A stretch of 64,000 bases of DNA from Dyadobacter sp. LHD-138 (GCF_030929615.1 NZ_JAVFVU010000001.1:1-64000); one strand, 5' to 3'. Shown: positions 50,858-59,352, numbered from the stretch's first letter. Notes: a model not told the origin generated them from the sequence alone. A program made the numbers and translations.

Positions 50858-51325
50858 ATGGAAAGAAAAACAAAAATCAGTGCCGAAGACGGCAAACAGG
50901 AATTGGTGATCACCAGGGAATTTGATTTGCCGGTAGGGTTACTTTTCAAAGCATACGTAGAGCCTGAAATCGTTGCACAATGGATGGGAACAAAAGTGCT
51001 GAAACTTGAAAATAAAAAGCATGGGAGTTACCAGTTTGAAACATCCGACGCCCAGGGAAACGTGGTATTTCAATCCAACGGGACCATCCACGAATTTGTC
51101 CCCGACCAGAAAATCACGCGAACATTTGAAATGGAGAATACGCCTTTCCCTATTCAGCTAGAGTTCCTGGAATTTGAACCACTCACCGCCGACACCAGCA
51201 AACTGACAATGCATATCCTGTATAAATCAGTTGGCGTTAGAGACCAAATCCTGAAATTACCCTTTGCTCAGGGTATCAATTGGGCACATAACCGCTTACA
51301 GGAAATCGTAAACAAACTAAAATAA
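50858..51325 (+). CDS. SRPBCC (AHSA1/START-like) domain protein
   Basis: The 155-residue protein has the Bet v 1-like fold pattern: LVITREFDLPVGLLFKAYVEPEIVAQWMG, then GSYQFETSDAQGN, FQSNGTIHEFVPDQKITRTFEM, and a final amphipathic helix (GINWAHNRLQEIVNKL). These domains have a hydrophobic cavity and bind small ligands or act as cochaperones. It is encoded 6 bp after an ArsR regulator and 6 bp before a DoxX gene, a common Bacteroidota arrangement. The ligand is unknown. Confidence 0.88.
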   Translation: MERKTKISAEDGKQELVITREFDLPVGLLFKAYVEPEIVAQWMGTKVLKLENKKHGSYQFETSDAQGNVVFQSNGTIHEFVPDQKITRTFEMENTPFPIQLEFLEFEPLTADTSKLTMHILYKSVGVRDQILKLPFAQGINWAHNRLQEIVNKLK

Positions 51326-51331
51326 ACAACC

Positions 51332-51745
51332 ATGACAAAGCGAAATAAAATCATCTATTGGGTTGCAACCGGCTGGCTTGCATTAGGCATGGTATCAACG
51401 GGCATTGTGCAGCTAATCAAAATGAAGGAGGAAGTCGATATGATGACGCATCTGGGTTATCCCATCTACTTTCTGACGATAATTGGCGCTTGGAAAATGC
51501 TGGGCGTTGCTGCGGTGCTGGTTCCAAAATTTCCTTTGGTAAAAGAATGGGCGTATGCAGGTTTTTTCTTTGCCATGTCGGGCGCGGTTTTTTCTCATCT
51601 GGCTATCGGAGATAGCGCCAAAGAGCTTTTTGGACCTATTTTACTACTAATCCTGACTGCGGTATCCTGGTATTTCAGACCCGCAACACGCCGCCTGCCG
51701 ACAGAAAAATCGTTTCAATTAATACATGAACAGCATGAATCCTAA
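51332..51745 (+). CDS. DoxX-like membrane protein
   Basis: 137 residues and four predicted membrane helices (WVATGWLALGMVSTGIVQLI, YFLTIIGAWKMLGVAAVLV, WAYAGFFFAMSGAVFSHLAIG and LLLILTAVSWYF). This is the pattern of DoxX/DUF4260-like proteins. Some DoxX proteins work in redox stress or thiol metabolism, but the specific role here is not known. The end overlaps the next gene by 20 bp. Confidence 0.85.
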   Translation: MTKRNKIIYWVATGWLALGMVSTGIVQLIKMKEEVDMMTHLGYPIYFLTIIGAWKMLGVAAVLVPKFPLVKEWAYAGFFFAMSGAVFSHLAIGDSAKELFGPILLLILTAVSWYFRPATRRLPTEKSFQLIHEQHES

Positions 51746-52313
51746 GGTTGATTTTTACTTTAATCAAGCCACGCAATGGCAGGAAGCAATCGGACAATTG
51801 AGAACAATTGTTCTGGACTGCGGGCTAAACGAAGCATTGAAGTGGGGATGTCCTTGTTACACACTGCATACGAATAACATTGTTTTAATACATGTGTTCA
51901 AGGATTATTGCGCGCTATTGTTTTTCAAAGGAGTATTGCTGGATAACACCGACGGTATTCTGATCCAGCAAACGGAACATGTGCAGGCGGCGCGTCAGAT
52001 TCGGTTCACCAGCGTACAGGAAATAGCGGAGCTGGAAACCAGTATAAAAGCCTGTATTTATGAAGCCATTGAGGTGGAAAAGGCTGGTTTGGAAGTTGTT
52101 CTCAAAAAGACCACGGAATTTACAATCCCGGAAGAATTTCAGGTAAAATTAGACGAAATCTCCGCCTTGAAAACTGCTTTTCACGCATTAACGCCCGGGC
52201 GCCAACGCGCTTATCTCCTGCATTTTTCTCAACCAAAACAATCCAAAACCAGGGAGGCAAGGGTGGAAAAAAATGTTCCCCGGATTTTAGAAGGGAAAGG
52301 ACTGGATGATTAA
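51726..52313 (+). CDS. YdeI/OmpD-associated family protein (DUF1801 domain)
   Basis: The 195-residue cytoplasmic protein has a DUF1801 core (EAIGQLRTIVLDCGLNEALKWGCPCYTL, VLIHVFKDYCALLFFKGVLL). The C-terminal YdeI segment reads IPEEFQVKLDEISALKTAFHALTPGRQRAYLLHFSQPKQSKTREARV. Cysteines 32, 42 and 44 could matter for redox function. The start overlaps doxX by 20 bp (a second ATG at 51735 is equally good), indicating coupled translation. It is the last gene of the cassette. Confidence 0.85.
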   Translation: MNSMNPKVDFYFNQATQWQEAIGQLRTIVLDCGLNEALKWGCPCYTLHTNNIVLIHVFKDYCALLFFKGVLLDNTDGILIQQTEHVQAARQIRFTSVQEIAELETSIKACIYEAIEVEKAGLEVVLKKTTEFTIPEEFQVKLDEISALKTAFHALTPGRQRAYLLHFSQPKQSKTREARVEKNVPRILEGKGLDD

Positions 52314-52319
52314 TAAGTG

Positions 52320-52417
52320 GCTGTTGGCAATTAGCTATATGCGATTAGCTCAGTAACCGGATGATTAATAGCTTATTATAAAAATCAACAATATGAACTA
52401 ATTTTTCACTACTATTT
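52320..52417. repeat. about 100-bp direct repeat, copy 2 (right of arsR cassette)
   Basis: It starts GCTGTTGGCAATTAGC and shares the core GATTAGCTCAGTAACCGGAT and the end TTTTTCACTACTATTTA with copy 1 at 50348-50448. It lies directly behind the last gene of the cassette. Confidence 0.85.
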
Positions 52418-52467
52418 ACCGGTATTGGAAATCTCCAAATTCTATTCACAATATAATTTACTGCCTT

Positions 52468-52504
52468 ATCTCGCCTCCAACTTCCGGTCGGCGGGATTTT
52501 TTTT
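52468..52504 (+). terminator. terminator downstream of the arsR cassette
   Basis: An 8-bp stem ATCTCGCC / GGCGGGAT (one wobble) with a 14-nt loop, followed by a run of eight T residues. Confidence 0.65.
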
Positions 52505-52680
52505 ACTGCTTCCTTTTTTACCGTTCGGCCAGTATCCCACCATGTCAGGTGACGATTTCGTTAAAATCAAGATAAAAATACCTAATCTGAAAGTCATACA
52601 ACTCACTCAATTTAAGTATTTTAAAACACCACACCTTCTTCATTCAAAACCTCAATTCATAAAATAATTTCACAAAATAC

Positions 52681-52712
52681 TTTGAATGTATAAAACTTAA
52701 GCAATACTTTTG
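52681..52712 (+). promoter_or_regulatory. promoter of the GntR/ABC operon
   Basis: -33 TTTG (52681-52684), 20-nt spacer, -7 TACTTTTG (52705-52712). The expected transcription start near 52719 lies inside the palindromic operator that follows. Confidence 0.75.
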
Positions 52713-52713
52713 A

Positions 52714-52729
52714 AGTGTACTATTACACT
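52714..52729. promoter_or_regulatory. palindromic operator of the GntR/ABC operon
   Basis: AGTGTA-CTAT-TACACT is a perfect 6-bp inverted repeat placed directly over the expected transcription start. Repression by the GntR-family (YtrA-like) protein encoded in the operon is a natural inference. Confidence 0.65.
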
Positions 52730-52750
52730 AGAACACTAAACAAGTATTGT

Positions 52751-53590
52751 ATGATTCACGTAGACTCGGTGTCGTTTGGATATAACCCTAAAAAGTTACT
52801 ATTCGAAAACCTGTCTGTCAAACTTCATCCCGGGCATATCTACGGATTACTCGGAAAAAATGGAGCGGGAAAATCAAGTCTGCTGCGCAACATCGCGGGT
52901 CTTTTATTTCCAACGACAGGTAAGATTGAAGTAAATGGATACGAACCGCGCAAGCGGCAACCAGCCTTCCTTCAGGATTTTTTCCTGATACCGGAAGAAA
53001 TCTATTTACCAGCCGTGACGGTCGAAAAGTACATTGCCACGCTGGCACCTTTTTATCCGAAGTTTGATGAGGCACAGTTCCGGGGCTACCTGGAAGAATT
53101 TGAAATTCCGGAAGGTAACAAGATCACAGACCTGTCGTACGGGCAAAAAAAGAAGATATTGATTGGATTCGGACTGGCGACCAACACAAAATATCTGATC
53201 ATGGACGAACCCACCAACGGTTTGGATATACCTTCCAAAGCACAGTTCAGAAAACTGGTTTCCGCCGCACTGGACGCACACCGGGTGATTCTAATTTCTA
53301 CGCATCAGGTCCGCGACCTGGATAACCTGATCGATTCCATCATCATTCTGGAAGACAGCAAAATATTACTGCACCACAGCCTGGAAACGATCAGTGAAAA
53401 ACTGCGCTTTGCAACCCTTGTTACGACCGAAGACGATAGCCGCGTTTTGTATTCCGAACCATCACTAAAAGGTTACACGGTGGTCATGGAAAACTGGGAG
53501 CAGGAAGACAGCCGGGTGGATCTTGAACGCCTGTTTAATGCCGTAATGAGCAATCCCGGCCGAATCCGGAAAATTTTTCATGAACCATGA
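52751..53590 (+). CDS. ABC transporter ATP-binding protein
   Basis: Starting at the ATG at 52751 (12 codons after an upstream ATG), the protein has 279 residues. Walker A is GKNGAGKS (residues 35-42). The signature loop is LSYGQKKKILIG and Walker B is YLIMDEPTNGLD, with the switch His in ISTHQVRDLDN. It is an exporter-type ATPase like those encoded with YtrA-type GntR regulators in Bacteroidota and Firmicutes. The last four bases overlap a tiny gene (ATGA). A membrane protein, the regulator and a secreted protein follow. Confidence 0.9.
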   Translation: MIHVDSVSFGYNPKKLLFENLSVKLHPGHIYGLLGKNGAGKSSLLRNIAGLLFPTTGKIEVNGYEPRKRQPAFLQDFFLIPEEIYLPAVTVEKYIATLAPFYPKFDEAQFRGYLEEFEIPEGNKITDLSYGQKKKILIGFGLATNTKYLIMDEPTNGLDIPSKAQFRKLVSAALDAHRVILISTHQVRDLDNLIDSIIILEDSKILLHHSLETISEKLRFATLVTTEDDSRVLYSEPSLKGYTVVMENWEQEDSRVDLERLFNAVMSNPGRIRKIFHEP

Positions 53591-53700
53591 AAATATGGAT
53601 TCAAATACTGCTGGTACTCGGATTTTTTATCCTGAAAGTACTGCCGAAAATATCTCCGTTTTTAAACATTAAAACTTTTTTATATGAATCAGGTTTTTAA
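53587..53700 (+). CDS. 37-residue membrane micro-protein
   Basis: An open frame of 37 codons starts in the ATGA shared with the ABC ATPase stop. It encodes MKIWIQILLVLGFFILKVLP, then KISPFLNIKTFLYESGF. The first 20 residues form one hydrophobic helix flanked by lysines. The end overlaps the start of the permease gene by 17 bp. Its spacing and overlaps with both neighbours suggest a coupled subunit or regulator. Because of its size the reading must be confirmed. Confidence 0.5.
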   Translation: MKIWIQILLVLGFFILKVLPKISPFLNIKTFLYESGF

Positions 53701-54454
53701 TTTTCGCCGGTTCGGGCTACTACTGAAACTGGATTTTGCAGAAAATGGGAAGAAGGCTATACTCGCTCTGGCCGTCATTATCGGACTTATGCTGCTGCTC
53801 ATGAATCCCGTTGTCGATTTCAGAAAAATAGGTTTTTCTCCCATTTTTTTACATATCCTCTCCTATTGCATCGCTCTGTTTTGTGGCAGTCTGTTCACAA
53901 TTTTGGTATTTGAAAAATACGCTGCACCTACAACAGGGATCGCCACAATACTGATTCCGGCTTCCCAGACCGAGAAATACATCACGGCTTTTATATCAAG
54001 CATACTGTTTATGAGTGTGCTGCTTTCCGCATTCTTTGCGATGCACTATCAGTTTTCAGAAATCCTGATCAGGAAATATCCGAATGAAAAAATTAACCCA
54101 CTGCCGTCAGAGATTTTGATTGCCTTCTCTTACATATTTTATCTTGTTCATGGTGTCACCTTTCTGGGGTCTATTTATTTCCCGAAAGCTACCTACATTA
54201 AAACTGCCTCTGTATTTTTTGCCTTTCTGGTTATCTGCTTTTCTGTAAACTGGATCATGGTTCATCAGATGGTTGAGGCAGGGACTATCGTTCAAGGCCC
54301 TCCTCTTGCAAAATGGAATGTATTTAGAAACGGAACATATATTAAGGTAGAATACAGCAAAACAACGTTTCTGGCCGTCAAAACTTTCCTGGTTCTGTTT
54401 GTATTAGCATTATGGCAGGTGGCCTATGTCAGGCTGAAAGAAAAAGAAATTTAA
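53684..54454 (+). CDS. membrane protein of the ABC operon (permease-like)
   Basis: The 256-residue protein has about six membrane helices (AILALAVIIGLMLLLMNPVV, ILSYCIALFCGSLFTILVF, and more). It has no recognised family motif beyond the ABC-2-type membrane-protein shape seen next to such ATPases. It lies between the ATPase and the GntR gene, so it probably forms the membrane part of the transporter. The substrate is unknown. Confidence 0.75.
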   Translation: MNQVFNFRRFGLLLKLDFAENGKKAILALAVIIGLMLLLMNPVVDFRKIGFSPIFLHILSYCIALFCGSLFTILVFEKYAAPTTGIATILIPASQTEKYITAFISSILFMSVLLSAFFAMHYQFSEILIRKYPNEKINPLPSEILIAFSYIFYLVHGVTFLGSIYFPKATYIKTASVFFAFLVICFSVNWIMVHQMVEAGTIVQGPPLAKWNVFRNGTYIKVEYSKTTFLAVKTFLVLFVLALWQVAYVRLKEKEI

Positions 54455-54467
54455 CCCATCAACATTC

Positions 54468-54848
54468 ATGGAATTTAAAGATAAACAATCCATTTACCTT
54501 CAGATCGCCGACTACATCTGCGAGCAGCTCCTACTTGGTAAATGGCCTCCCGGGGAAAGAATACCGTCTGTCCGGGACCTGGCAAGTACGCTGGAAGTAA
54601 ATCCCAATACGGTTATGCGCACTTACGAGTATTTGCAAGGGAATAATATCATTTACAACAAACGCGGTGTAGGGTATTTCACTGACGATCAGACCAATAA
54701 GCGCATTCTAGAATCCCGCAAAGAGCGTTTTATGGAAAGCGAACTACCGGATTTTTTCCGCACGCTTTATTTGCTGGACATCAGCATTGAAGAATTGCAA
54801 AAACGATATAAAACATTTATTGAGACAACTCATCCTGCAACACTTTAA
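54468..54848 (+). CDS. GntR-family regulator, YtrA subgroup
   Basis: The 126-residue repressor has the GntR winged helix near residues 8-75: YLQIADYICEQLLLGKWPPGERIPSVRDLASTLEVNPNTVMRTYEYLQ. Only a short C-terminal helical part follows (MESELPDFFRTLYLLDISIEELQKRYKTF), as in the YtrA subgroup, which controls ABC-exporter operons. A palindrome at 52714-52729 is the likely operator. The gene is inside the operon it probably controls. Confidence 0.9.
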   Translation: MEFKDKQSIYLQIADYICEQLLLGKWPPGERIPSVRDLASTLEVNPNTVMRTYEYLQGNNIIYNKRGVGYFTDDQTNKRILESRKERFMESELPDFFRTLYLLDISIEELQKRYKTFIETTHPATL

Positions 54849-54859
54849 TTTGAACGAAC

Positions 54860-55543
54860 ATGAAAACAAGCAATAAACTTATCATTGCGCTGATTCTCGT
54901 TAGCATGATCGCGATGTTGGGAACCAATCTGGAAATAAAAGCGGCATACAATAAAATTAAACCGGATGATTTATTCTATGGATATGAGACCAAACCGGTT
55001 AAGGCATTCAAAACAGTTGTTCTGATTGGCAATGATCATGGTTTTATTGAAATCCAACAAGGTAAAAGTAATGAAGTACGGATTAACAAAGACCTGGCGG
55101 ACCGGGTAAAACAAACCATTTCCGGAGACACGTTGAAAATTAGTTACCTGGAAAAAGAACGAAATAAATATCCGACAGCGGATCTTACCTGGGCCCGCTG
55201 GCCGGCCGTTTACATTGAAGCCCAACAGCTCTCTTCTGTTTCTATAAAGGATATTCCCTGCAAAATTAGAAGCTGGCATTCGGATCATTTAGACTTGTCG
55301 TCAACCAGCAGTTTTACACTTTTAGATGACAATTCTATCAAAAATGTTACCGCATCGTATCAGAAAGGAAGCGGATTACAGATTAACAAAAACAATGTTT
55401 TGGGAAATACCACTATTAAAATAAAAGACAGCAGCTCGTTAAACATCCAGCAGGACGTTTTCACCTCCCTTGATCTTGATCTTGAAACTACTGCAAAGGC
55501 AAATTTATCGGGAGATCTTCTCAGGAAATTAATGAAGAAATAA
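54860..55543 (+). CDS. secreted GIN/DUF2807-like protein
   Basis: The 227-residue protein has an N-terminal hydrophobic signal or anchor (LIIALILVSMIAMLGTNLEI) followed by a beta-helix-like body with short strands (FKTVVLIGNDHGFIEIQQG, LDLSSTSSFTLLDDNSI, SSLNIQQDVFTSLDLDLE). This resembles the auto-transporter adhesin head GIN domain (DUF2807), a common last gene in Bacteroidota GntR/ABC operons. It is probably periplasmic. A strong hairpin terminator follows. Confidence 0.7.
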   Translation: MKTSNKLIIALILVSMIAMLGTNLEIKAAYNKIKPDDLFYGYETKPVKAFKTVVLIGNDHGFIEIQQGKSNEVRINKDLADRVKQTISGDTLKISYLEKERNKYPTADLTWARWPAVYIEAQQLSSVSIKDIPCKIRSWHSDHLDLSSTSSFTLLDDNSIKNVTASYQKGSGLQINKNNVLGNTTIKIKDSSSLNIQQDVFTSLDLDLETTAKANLSGDLLRKLMKK

Positions 55544-55565
55544 AAGCAAAAATCAATTAGCCATG

Positions 55566-55609
55566 AAAAGAGAACGGGGAGCAGAATGATCTGCGCCCCG
55601 TTCTCTTTT
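55566..55609. terminator. convergent terminator between ABC operon and response regulator
   Basis: Outer stem AAAAGAGAACGGGG / CCCCGTTCTCTTTT and inner stem GCAGA/TCTGC with loop ATGA. It is terminal for both strands. Confidence 0.85.
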
Positions 55610-55631
55610 CCGATACAGTTTTCAAATGGAT

Positions 55632-56972
55632 TCAATGAATACTATACTCATCCAGCTTACGATAAAGGGTAGCAATGCCAATTTCCAATAACCTTGCCGT
55701 TTCTGCTTTGTTGCCTTTTGTATAATTCAGTACTTTCTGAATGTGCAGCTTCTCTACACTTTCCATGGAAAAAGCGGAAAGCTGACCACCTTTCTCCGCC
55801 GGCTCCGACTGCTGTATTTCGAAAGGAAGACTCTCAATATCCAGCTGATCATCACTTAAAATCACAGCACGTTCGATGACATTTCTTAGCTCACGGATGT
55901 TGCCCACCCATTTGTAAGTTTCGAGTTTTTTCAGAAATTCATCCGAATAAATCAGCGTTTTTTTGTTCATTTTCGCAGAAAACTGTTCCACAAAAAAACG
56001 GACAAGCGGCTCAATATCCTTCACCCTTTCTCTTAACGGCGGAAGCAGAATCTGAAAAACATTCAAGCGGAAATACAGATCCGAACGAAACCGTTTTTCC
56101 TCGCTTTCAACTTTTAAATCCCGGTTTGTTGCAGCAATAAGCCTGAAATTGGATTTACTGGGTTTGGTATCACCCAGTTTTATAAACTCGTTTGTTTCCA
56201 GCACGCGCAGCAGCTTTGCCTGCAACTCCAAAGGCATTTCGCCTATCTCATCTAAAAACAAAGTCCCGTTATTGGCTTCTTCAATAAGACCTTTTTTATC
56301 CTTATTGGCACCGGTAAAAGCGCCCTGTTTGTAACCAAACAATTCACTTTCCAGGATATCCTTCCCGAATGCGCTGCAATTCAAGGCCACAAAATTCTTT
56401 CCCGCCCGATGACTTGCCTGATGAATTCCCTGCGCAAAAACTTCTTTTCCGGTCCCGGTTTCGCCTGTCAGCAAAACATTGGTATCATTTGGCGCTACTT
56501 TCTGAGCCAGCTCAATGGCTTGCTGAATGCTTTTTGATTTTCCGATAATCGCCTGAAAGGAAAACTTATCCTCCACACGTTTTTCCAGATCTTTTACCCG
56601 CTTTTGCAGCTGTACTTTCTCAATGGCCCGGTGCAGCAGCGGAATAATTTTATCGTTATCGTCACCCTTGACAATGTAATCAAAGGCGCCGTTTTTCATC
56701 GCCTGCACACCATCACTGATCTTTCCATAGGCGGTCAATAGAATCACTTCGACCTGCGGTTTTTTTGATCTGATCTTTGACACCATATCCACCCCGCTTC
56801 CGTCAGGCAATTTCACATCGCAAAGCACCACATCAAGCTCGTGCTGTTCAACACTTTTCAAGCCCGATTTGCAATCACCGGCTTCGAGCACATCAAAACC
56901 CTCTGCTCTCAGTATCCTTGCCAGCAGTGCACGAAGTTTTTCTTCGTCATCTATAATTAGTACAGTTTTCAA
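55632..56972 (-). CDS. sigma-54-dependent response regulator (NtrC type)
   Basis: The 446-residue regulator has a receiver domain (phosphorylation Asp52 in VVLCDVKLP, Lys102), an AAA+ domain and a Fis-type DNA-binding helix-turn-helix. Walker A GETGTGKE (170-177) and the sigma-54 contact loop GAFTGA (217-222) are intact, and Walker B is in GTLFLDEIGEMP. The C-terminus GNKAETARLLEIGIATLYRKL is the DNA-binding part. No sensor kinase lies adjacent, so its partner is elsewhere. It activates sigma-54 promoters. The target is unknown. Confidence 0.95.
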   Translation of the reverse strand: MKTVLIIDDEEKLRALLARILRAEGFDVLEAGDCKSGLKSVEQHELDVVLCDVKLPDGSGVDMVSKIRSKKPQVEVILLTAYGKISDGVQAMKNGAFDYIVKGDDNDKIIPLLHRAIEKVQLQKRVKDLEKRVEDKFSFQAIIGKSKSIQQAIELAQKVAPNDTNVLLTGETGTGKEVFAQGIHQASHRAGKNFVALNCSAFGKDILESELFGYKQGAFTGANKDKKGLIEEANNGTLFLDEIGEMPLELQAKLLRVLETNEFIKLGDTKPSKSNFRLIAATNRDLKVESEEKRFRSDLYFRLNVFQILLPPLRERVKDIEPLVRFFVEQFSAKMNKKTLIYSDEFLKKLETYKWVGNIRELRNVIERAVILSDDQLDIESLPFEIQQSEPAEKGGQLSAFSMESVEKLHIQKVLNYTKGNKAETARLLEIGIATLYRKLDEYSIH

Positions 56973-57033
56973 ACTTTTATTCGTGAGTTGGAGTAATAAT
57001 CAAATGTAGCAGGAATTGTGATACGCCTAAAAC

Positions 57034-57070
57034 AAAAAGAAGAATACCTGTCGCCAGATATTCTTCTTTT
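57034..57070 (-). terminator. terminator of the gnd-zwf-pgl operon
   Basis: AAAAGAAGAATA (57035-57046) pairs perfectly with TATTCTTCTTTT (57059-57070) over a 12-nt loop. It lies 19 nt behind the pgl stop on the minus strand. Confidence 0.7.
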
Positions 57071-57089
57071 AATATGTAAACAAACGTTC

Positions 57090-57827
57090 TTACGCTTTCA
57101 ATAAGCTGGCAGCCGGTTCATCGATAAACCAGTGAAGCGTTCCTTTCGCCGGCTTAATCACCTGCGAAGGATACGTATCCGGTTCAAATGCTCCTTCCAG
57201 AACGTGTTTGAGGGTTTCTGCCTTGCCTGCTCCAACGGCTAAAAACGCAACGCAGGCCGCGTGGTTCACAACCGGTGCCGTTAAGGTGATCCTGTACATA
57301 TCCTGGGCCGGCAAAAAGAAGGAAGTGGTCCAAGCCTTTTGCTCATGCACCACCGGCGTACCCGGGAATAACGACAGCGTATGTCCGTCATCGCCCATGC
57401 CCAGTAATACAAAATCAAAGGTTGTTTCTTCTCCATCGAAATACTGCTTCAATATCTTTTCATATTCCGCAGCCGATTCTTCCGGTCCGATGTCTGTGCG
57501 CATCACGTGAATATGCTCGGCTTTTGCACCGATCTTATGCAACAGTTCGTCATAGGCCATTTTGGCATTGTTCCGCGAATCCTCGTAGGGAACAGCTCTT
57601 TCATCCCCCCAGAAAAAATGTAGTTTTTCCCAGGGAATACTCTCGCTGTAAGGAGATTCGGCAAGCAAAGTATATAATTGCTTCGGCGTACTCCCACCGG
57701 AAAGTACAAAAGTAAACCGGTCCTTTTTTGTTAAAACCTCCTGAATATACTTGTTGAGCCATTCAGCCAGTTCTAAACTTAGTGCTTTGGCATCTTTTGC
57801 TATGTGCAGTTGTCCCATTAATTTCAA
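57090..57827 (-). CDS. pgl: 6-phosphogluconolactonase (DevB type)
   Basis: This enzyme hydrolyses 6-phosphogluconolactone, the second step of the oxidative pentose phosphate pathway. The 245-residue protein has the motifs FTFVLSGGSTPKQLYTLL, WEKLHFFWGDERAVPYEDSRNN and LLGMGDDGHTLSLFPGT. It begins 3 nt after the zwf stop. It is the last gene of the operon gnd-zwf-pgl. Confidence 0.95.
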   Translation of the reverse strand: MKLMGQLHIAKDAKALSLELAEWLNKYIQEVLTKKDRFTFVLSGGSTPKQLYTLLAESPYSESIPWEKLHFFWGDERAVPYEDSRNNAKMAYDELLHKIGAKAEHIHVMRTDIGPEESAAEYEKILKQYFDGEETTFDFVLLGMGDDGHTLSLFPGTPVVHEQKAWTTSFFLPAQDMYRITLTAPVVNHAACVAFLAVGAGKAETLKHVLEGAFEPDTYPSQVIKPAKGTLHWFIDEPAASLLKA

Positions 57828-57830
57828 ATT

Positions 57831-59336
57831 TTAAGCTGATGGCAAATTAACCCAGGCATGTCCGTCACGTGCGATAAGCGCGTCAGCGTCTTCCGGCCCC
57901 CATGAATCGGGTGCATAATTCGGGAAGTCCACAGGCTTACGTTTCTCCCAAGTTTCAAGGATCGGCATGATCACTTTCCAGGCCGCCTCAACCTGATCGC
58001 CTCGCATAAACAAGGTCGCATCGCCTTCCATCACATCCAGAAGCAAAGTTTCATAGGCTTCCGGCGCGTGTTCGCCATTGGCTGCGTCATAGCTGAACGT
58101 CATATCCACTGGATCCAGTGTCATGGTCTGACCAGGGCGTTTTACCTGGAAACGGATGCTGATATCCATTTCCGGCTGAATGCTGATGGTAAGCTTGTTC
58201 GATCTCCATGTATCCGCAGATTCCGTTGGAAATGCGTTATGCGGCGCAGATTTAAACTGCAAGGTAATGTGGGTTGCTTTCTGGTTCAGGTATTTTCCGG
58301 TACGTACGTAGATCGGAACACCCTGCCAGCGCCAGTTATCAATATAGAATTTCGCTGCTGCAAAAGTATCGATCGCCGATTCAGGATTAACGCCTTTTTC
58401 TTCACGATATCCCACAACCTGCGTGCCTTTTTTCCACCCTTTTGCATACTGACCACGCACTGCGTATTCATGCACTTTATCGGGGGTAATCCGGCGGATT
58501 GCATTCAGTACATCAACCTTTTTATTTCTGATTTCGTTGGCGTCGAAAGAAACAGGAGCTTCCATCGCCACCATACAAAGTATCTGTAAAATATGGTTTT
58601 GAACCATATCACGCAAGGCACCGGAATTTTCAAAATATCCTCCGCGCCCTTCCAAACCAACGCTTTCCGCCGCTGTGATCTGGATATGTTCAATGTAGTT
58701 ACGGTTCCAGATCGGCTCAAACAATGCGTTAGCAAAACGCAATGCAAGAATATTCTGTACGGTTTCCTTACCAAGGTAATGATCAATACGGAAAATCTGC
58801 TCCTCTGTAAACATGCTTGAAAGCAACGCATTCAACTCATGTGCACTCTTCAGGTCATGACCAAAAGGTTTTTCAACCACAATTCGCGTGCACCGTGTAT
58901 CCGTGCAAATGTTAAGCGCACCAAGTTTGCTTGCAATTGAGGGAACCAGCTGAGGCGCAACGGCCAGGTAAAAAATAACGTTCGGGTGTTGTCCCCACTC
59001 CTCTTCTTTTTCCTTTACCAGATCCGTGATCTTGTGATAAGCTGCCGGATCGTCTCCATCCATCTGAAGATAAGAAACATGCTGGCTGAAATCTTTCCAA
59101 TGACCGTTTTGTTCGCCTTTACGTCTGGAAAACTTGGTAATACCATCCAGCAAATGTCCGTGATACTCTTCATTCGTATAAGCACTGCGACCGATACCTG
59201 CGATGGCAAACTGGTCGGGCATCCACTCGTCAAGAAAAAGATTGTATAACGCCGGTGTTAATTTTCTATAATTTAAATCACCGCTTCCCCCAAAAATAAA
59301 CAGTATGGAAGCAGGTGGTCTTTTATTTGTTTTCAT
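57831..59336 (-). CDS. zwf: glucose-6-phosphate 1-dehydrogenase
   Basis: Zwf oxidises glucose-6-phosphate to 6-phosphogluconolactone and makes NADPH. The NADP-binding motif GGSGDLNYRKLTPALYNL is at the N-terminus, EKPFGHDLKSA follows, and the active-site RIDHYLGKE is at residues 183-191. At 501 residues it is of normal length. It lies 16 bp after gnd and 3 bp before pgl, giving a complete oxidative pentose phosphate operon. Confidence 0.96.
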   Translation of the reverse strand: MKTNKRPPASILFIFGGSGDLNYRKLTPALYNLFLDEWMPDQFAIAGIGRSAYTNEEYHGHLLDGITKFSRRKGEQNGHWKDFSQHVSYLQMDGDDPAAYHKITDLVKEKEEEWGQHPNVIFYLAVAPQLVPSIASKLGALNICTDTRCTRIVVEKPFGHDLKSAHELNALLSSMFTEEQIFRIDHYLGKETVQNILALRFANALFEPIWNRNYIEHIQITAAESVGLEGRGGYFENSGALRDMVQNHILQILCMVAMEAPVSFDANEIRNKKVDVLNAIRRITPDKVHEYAVRGQYAKGWKKGTQVVGYREEKGVNPESAIDTFAAAKFYIDNWRWQGVPIYVRTGKYLNQKATHITLQFKSAPHNAFPTESADTWRSNKLTISIQPEMDISIRFQVKRPGQTMTLDPVDMTFSYDAANGEHAPEAYETLLLDVMEGDATLFMRGDQVEAAWKVIMPILETWEKRKPVDFPNYAPDSWGPEDADALIARDGHAWVNLPSA

Positions 59337-59352
59337 AAAAAGTTACGCTCTG

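Larger units (their letters stand above)
52314..52750. other. intergenic region with repeat copy 2, terminator and GntR-operon promoter
   Basis: 437 bp without a convincing gene. It holds direct repeat copy 2 (52320-52417), an intrinsic terminator (52468-52504), and the ABC operon promoter and operator (52681-52729). An open frame at 52425-52667 lacks family features and is not counted. Confidence 0.55.

Noticed and set aside
52425..52667. 80-codon open frame downstream of repeat copy 2
   Set aside because: It overlaps the terminator at 52468-52504, has no recognised domain and no overlap or spacing with a neighbour that suggests expression.
52751..53590. ABC ATPase considered as the missing CcmA
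   Set aside because: It lies in a GntR/YtrA-type operon 20 kb away from ccmB, with a different membrane partner and operator. Its length and context fit an exporter, not CcmA.
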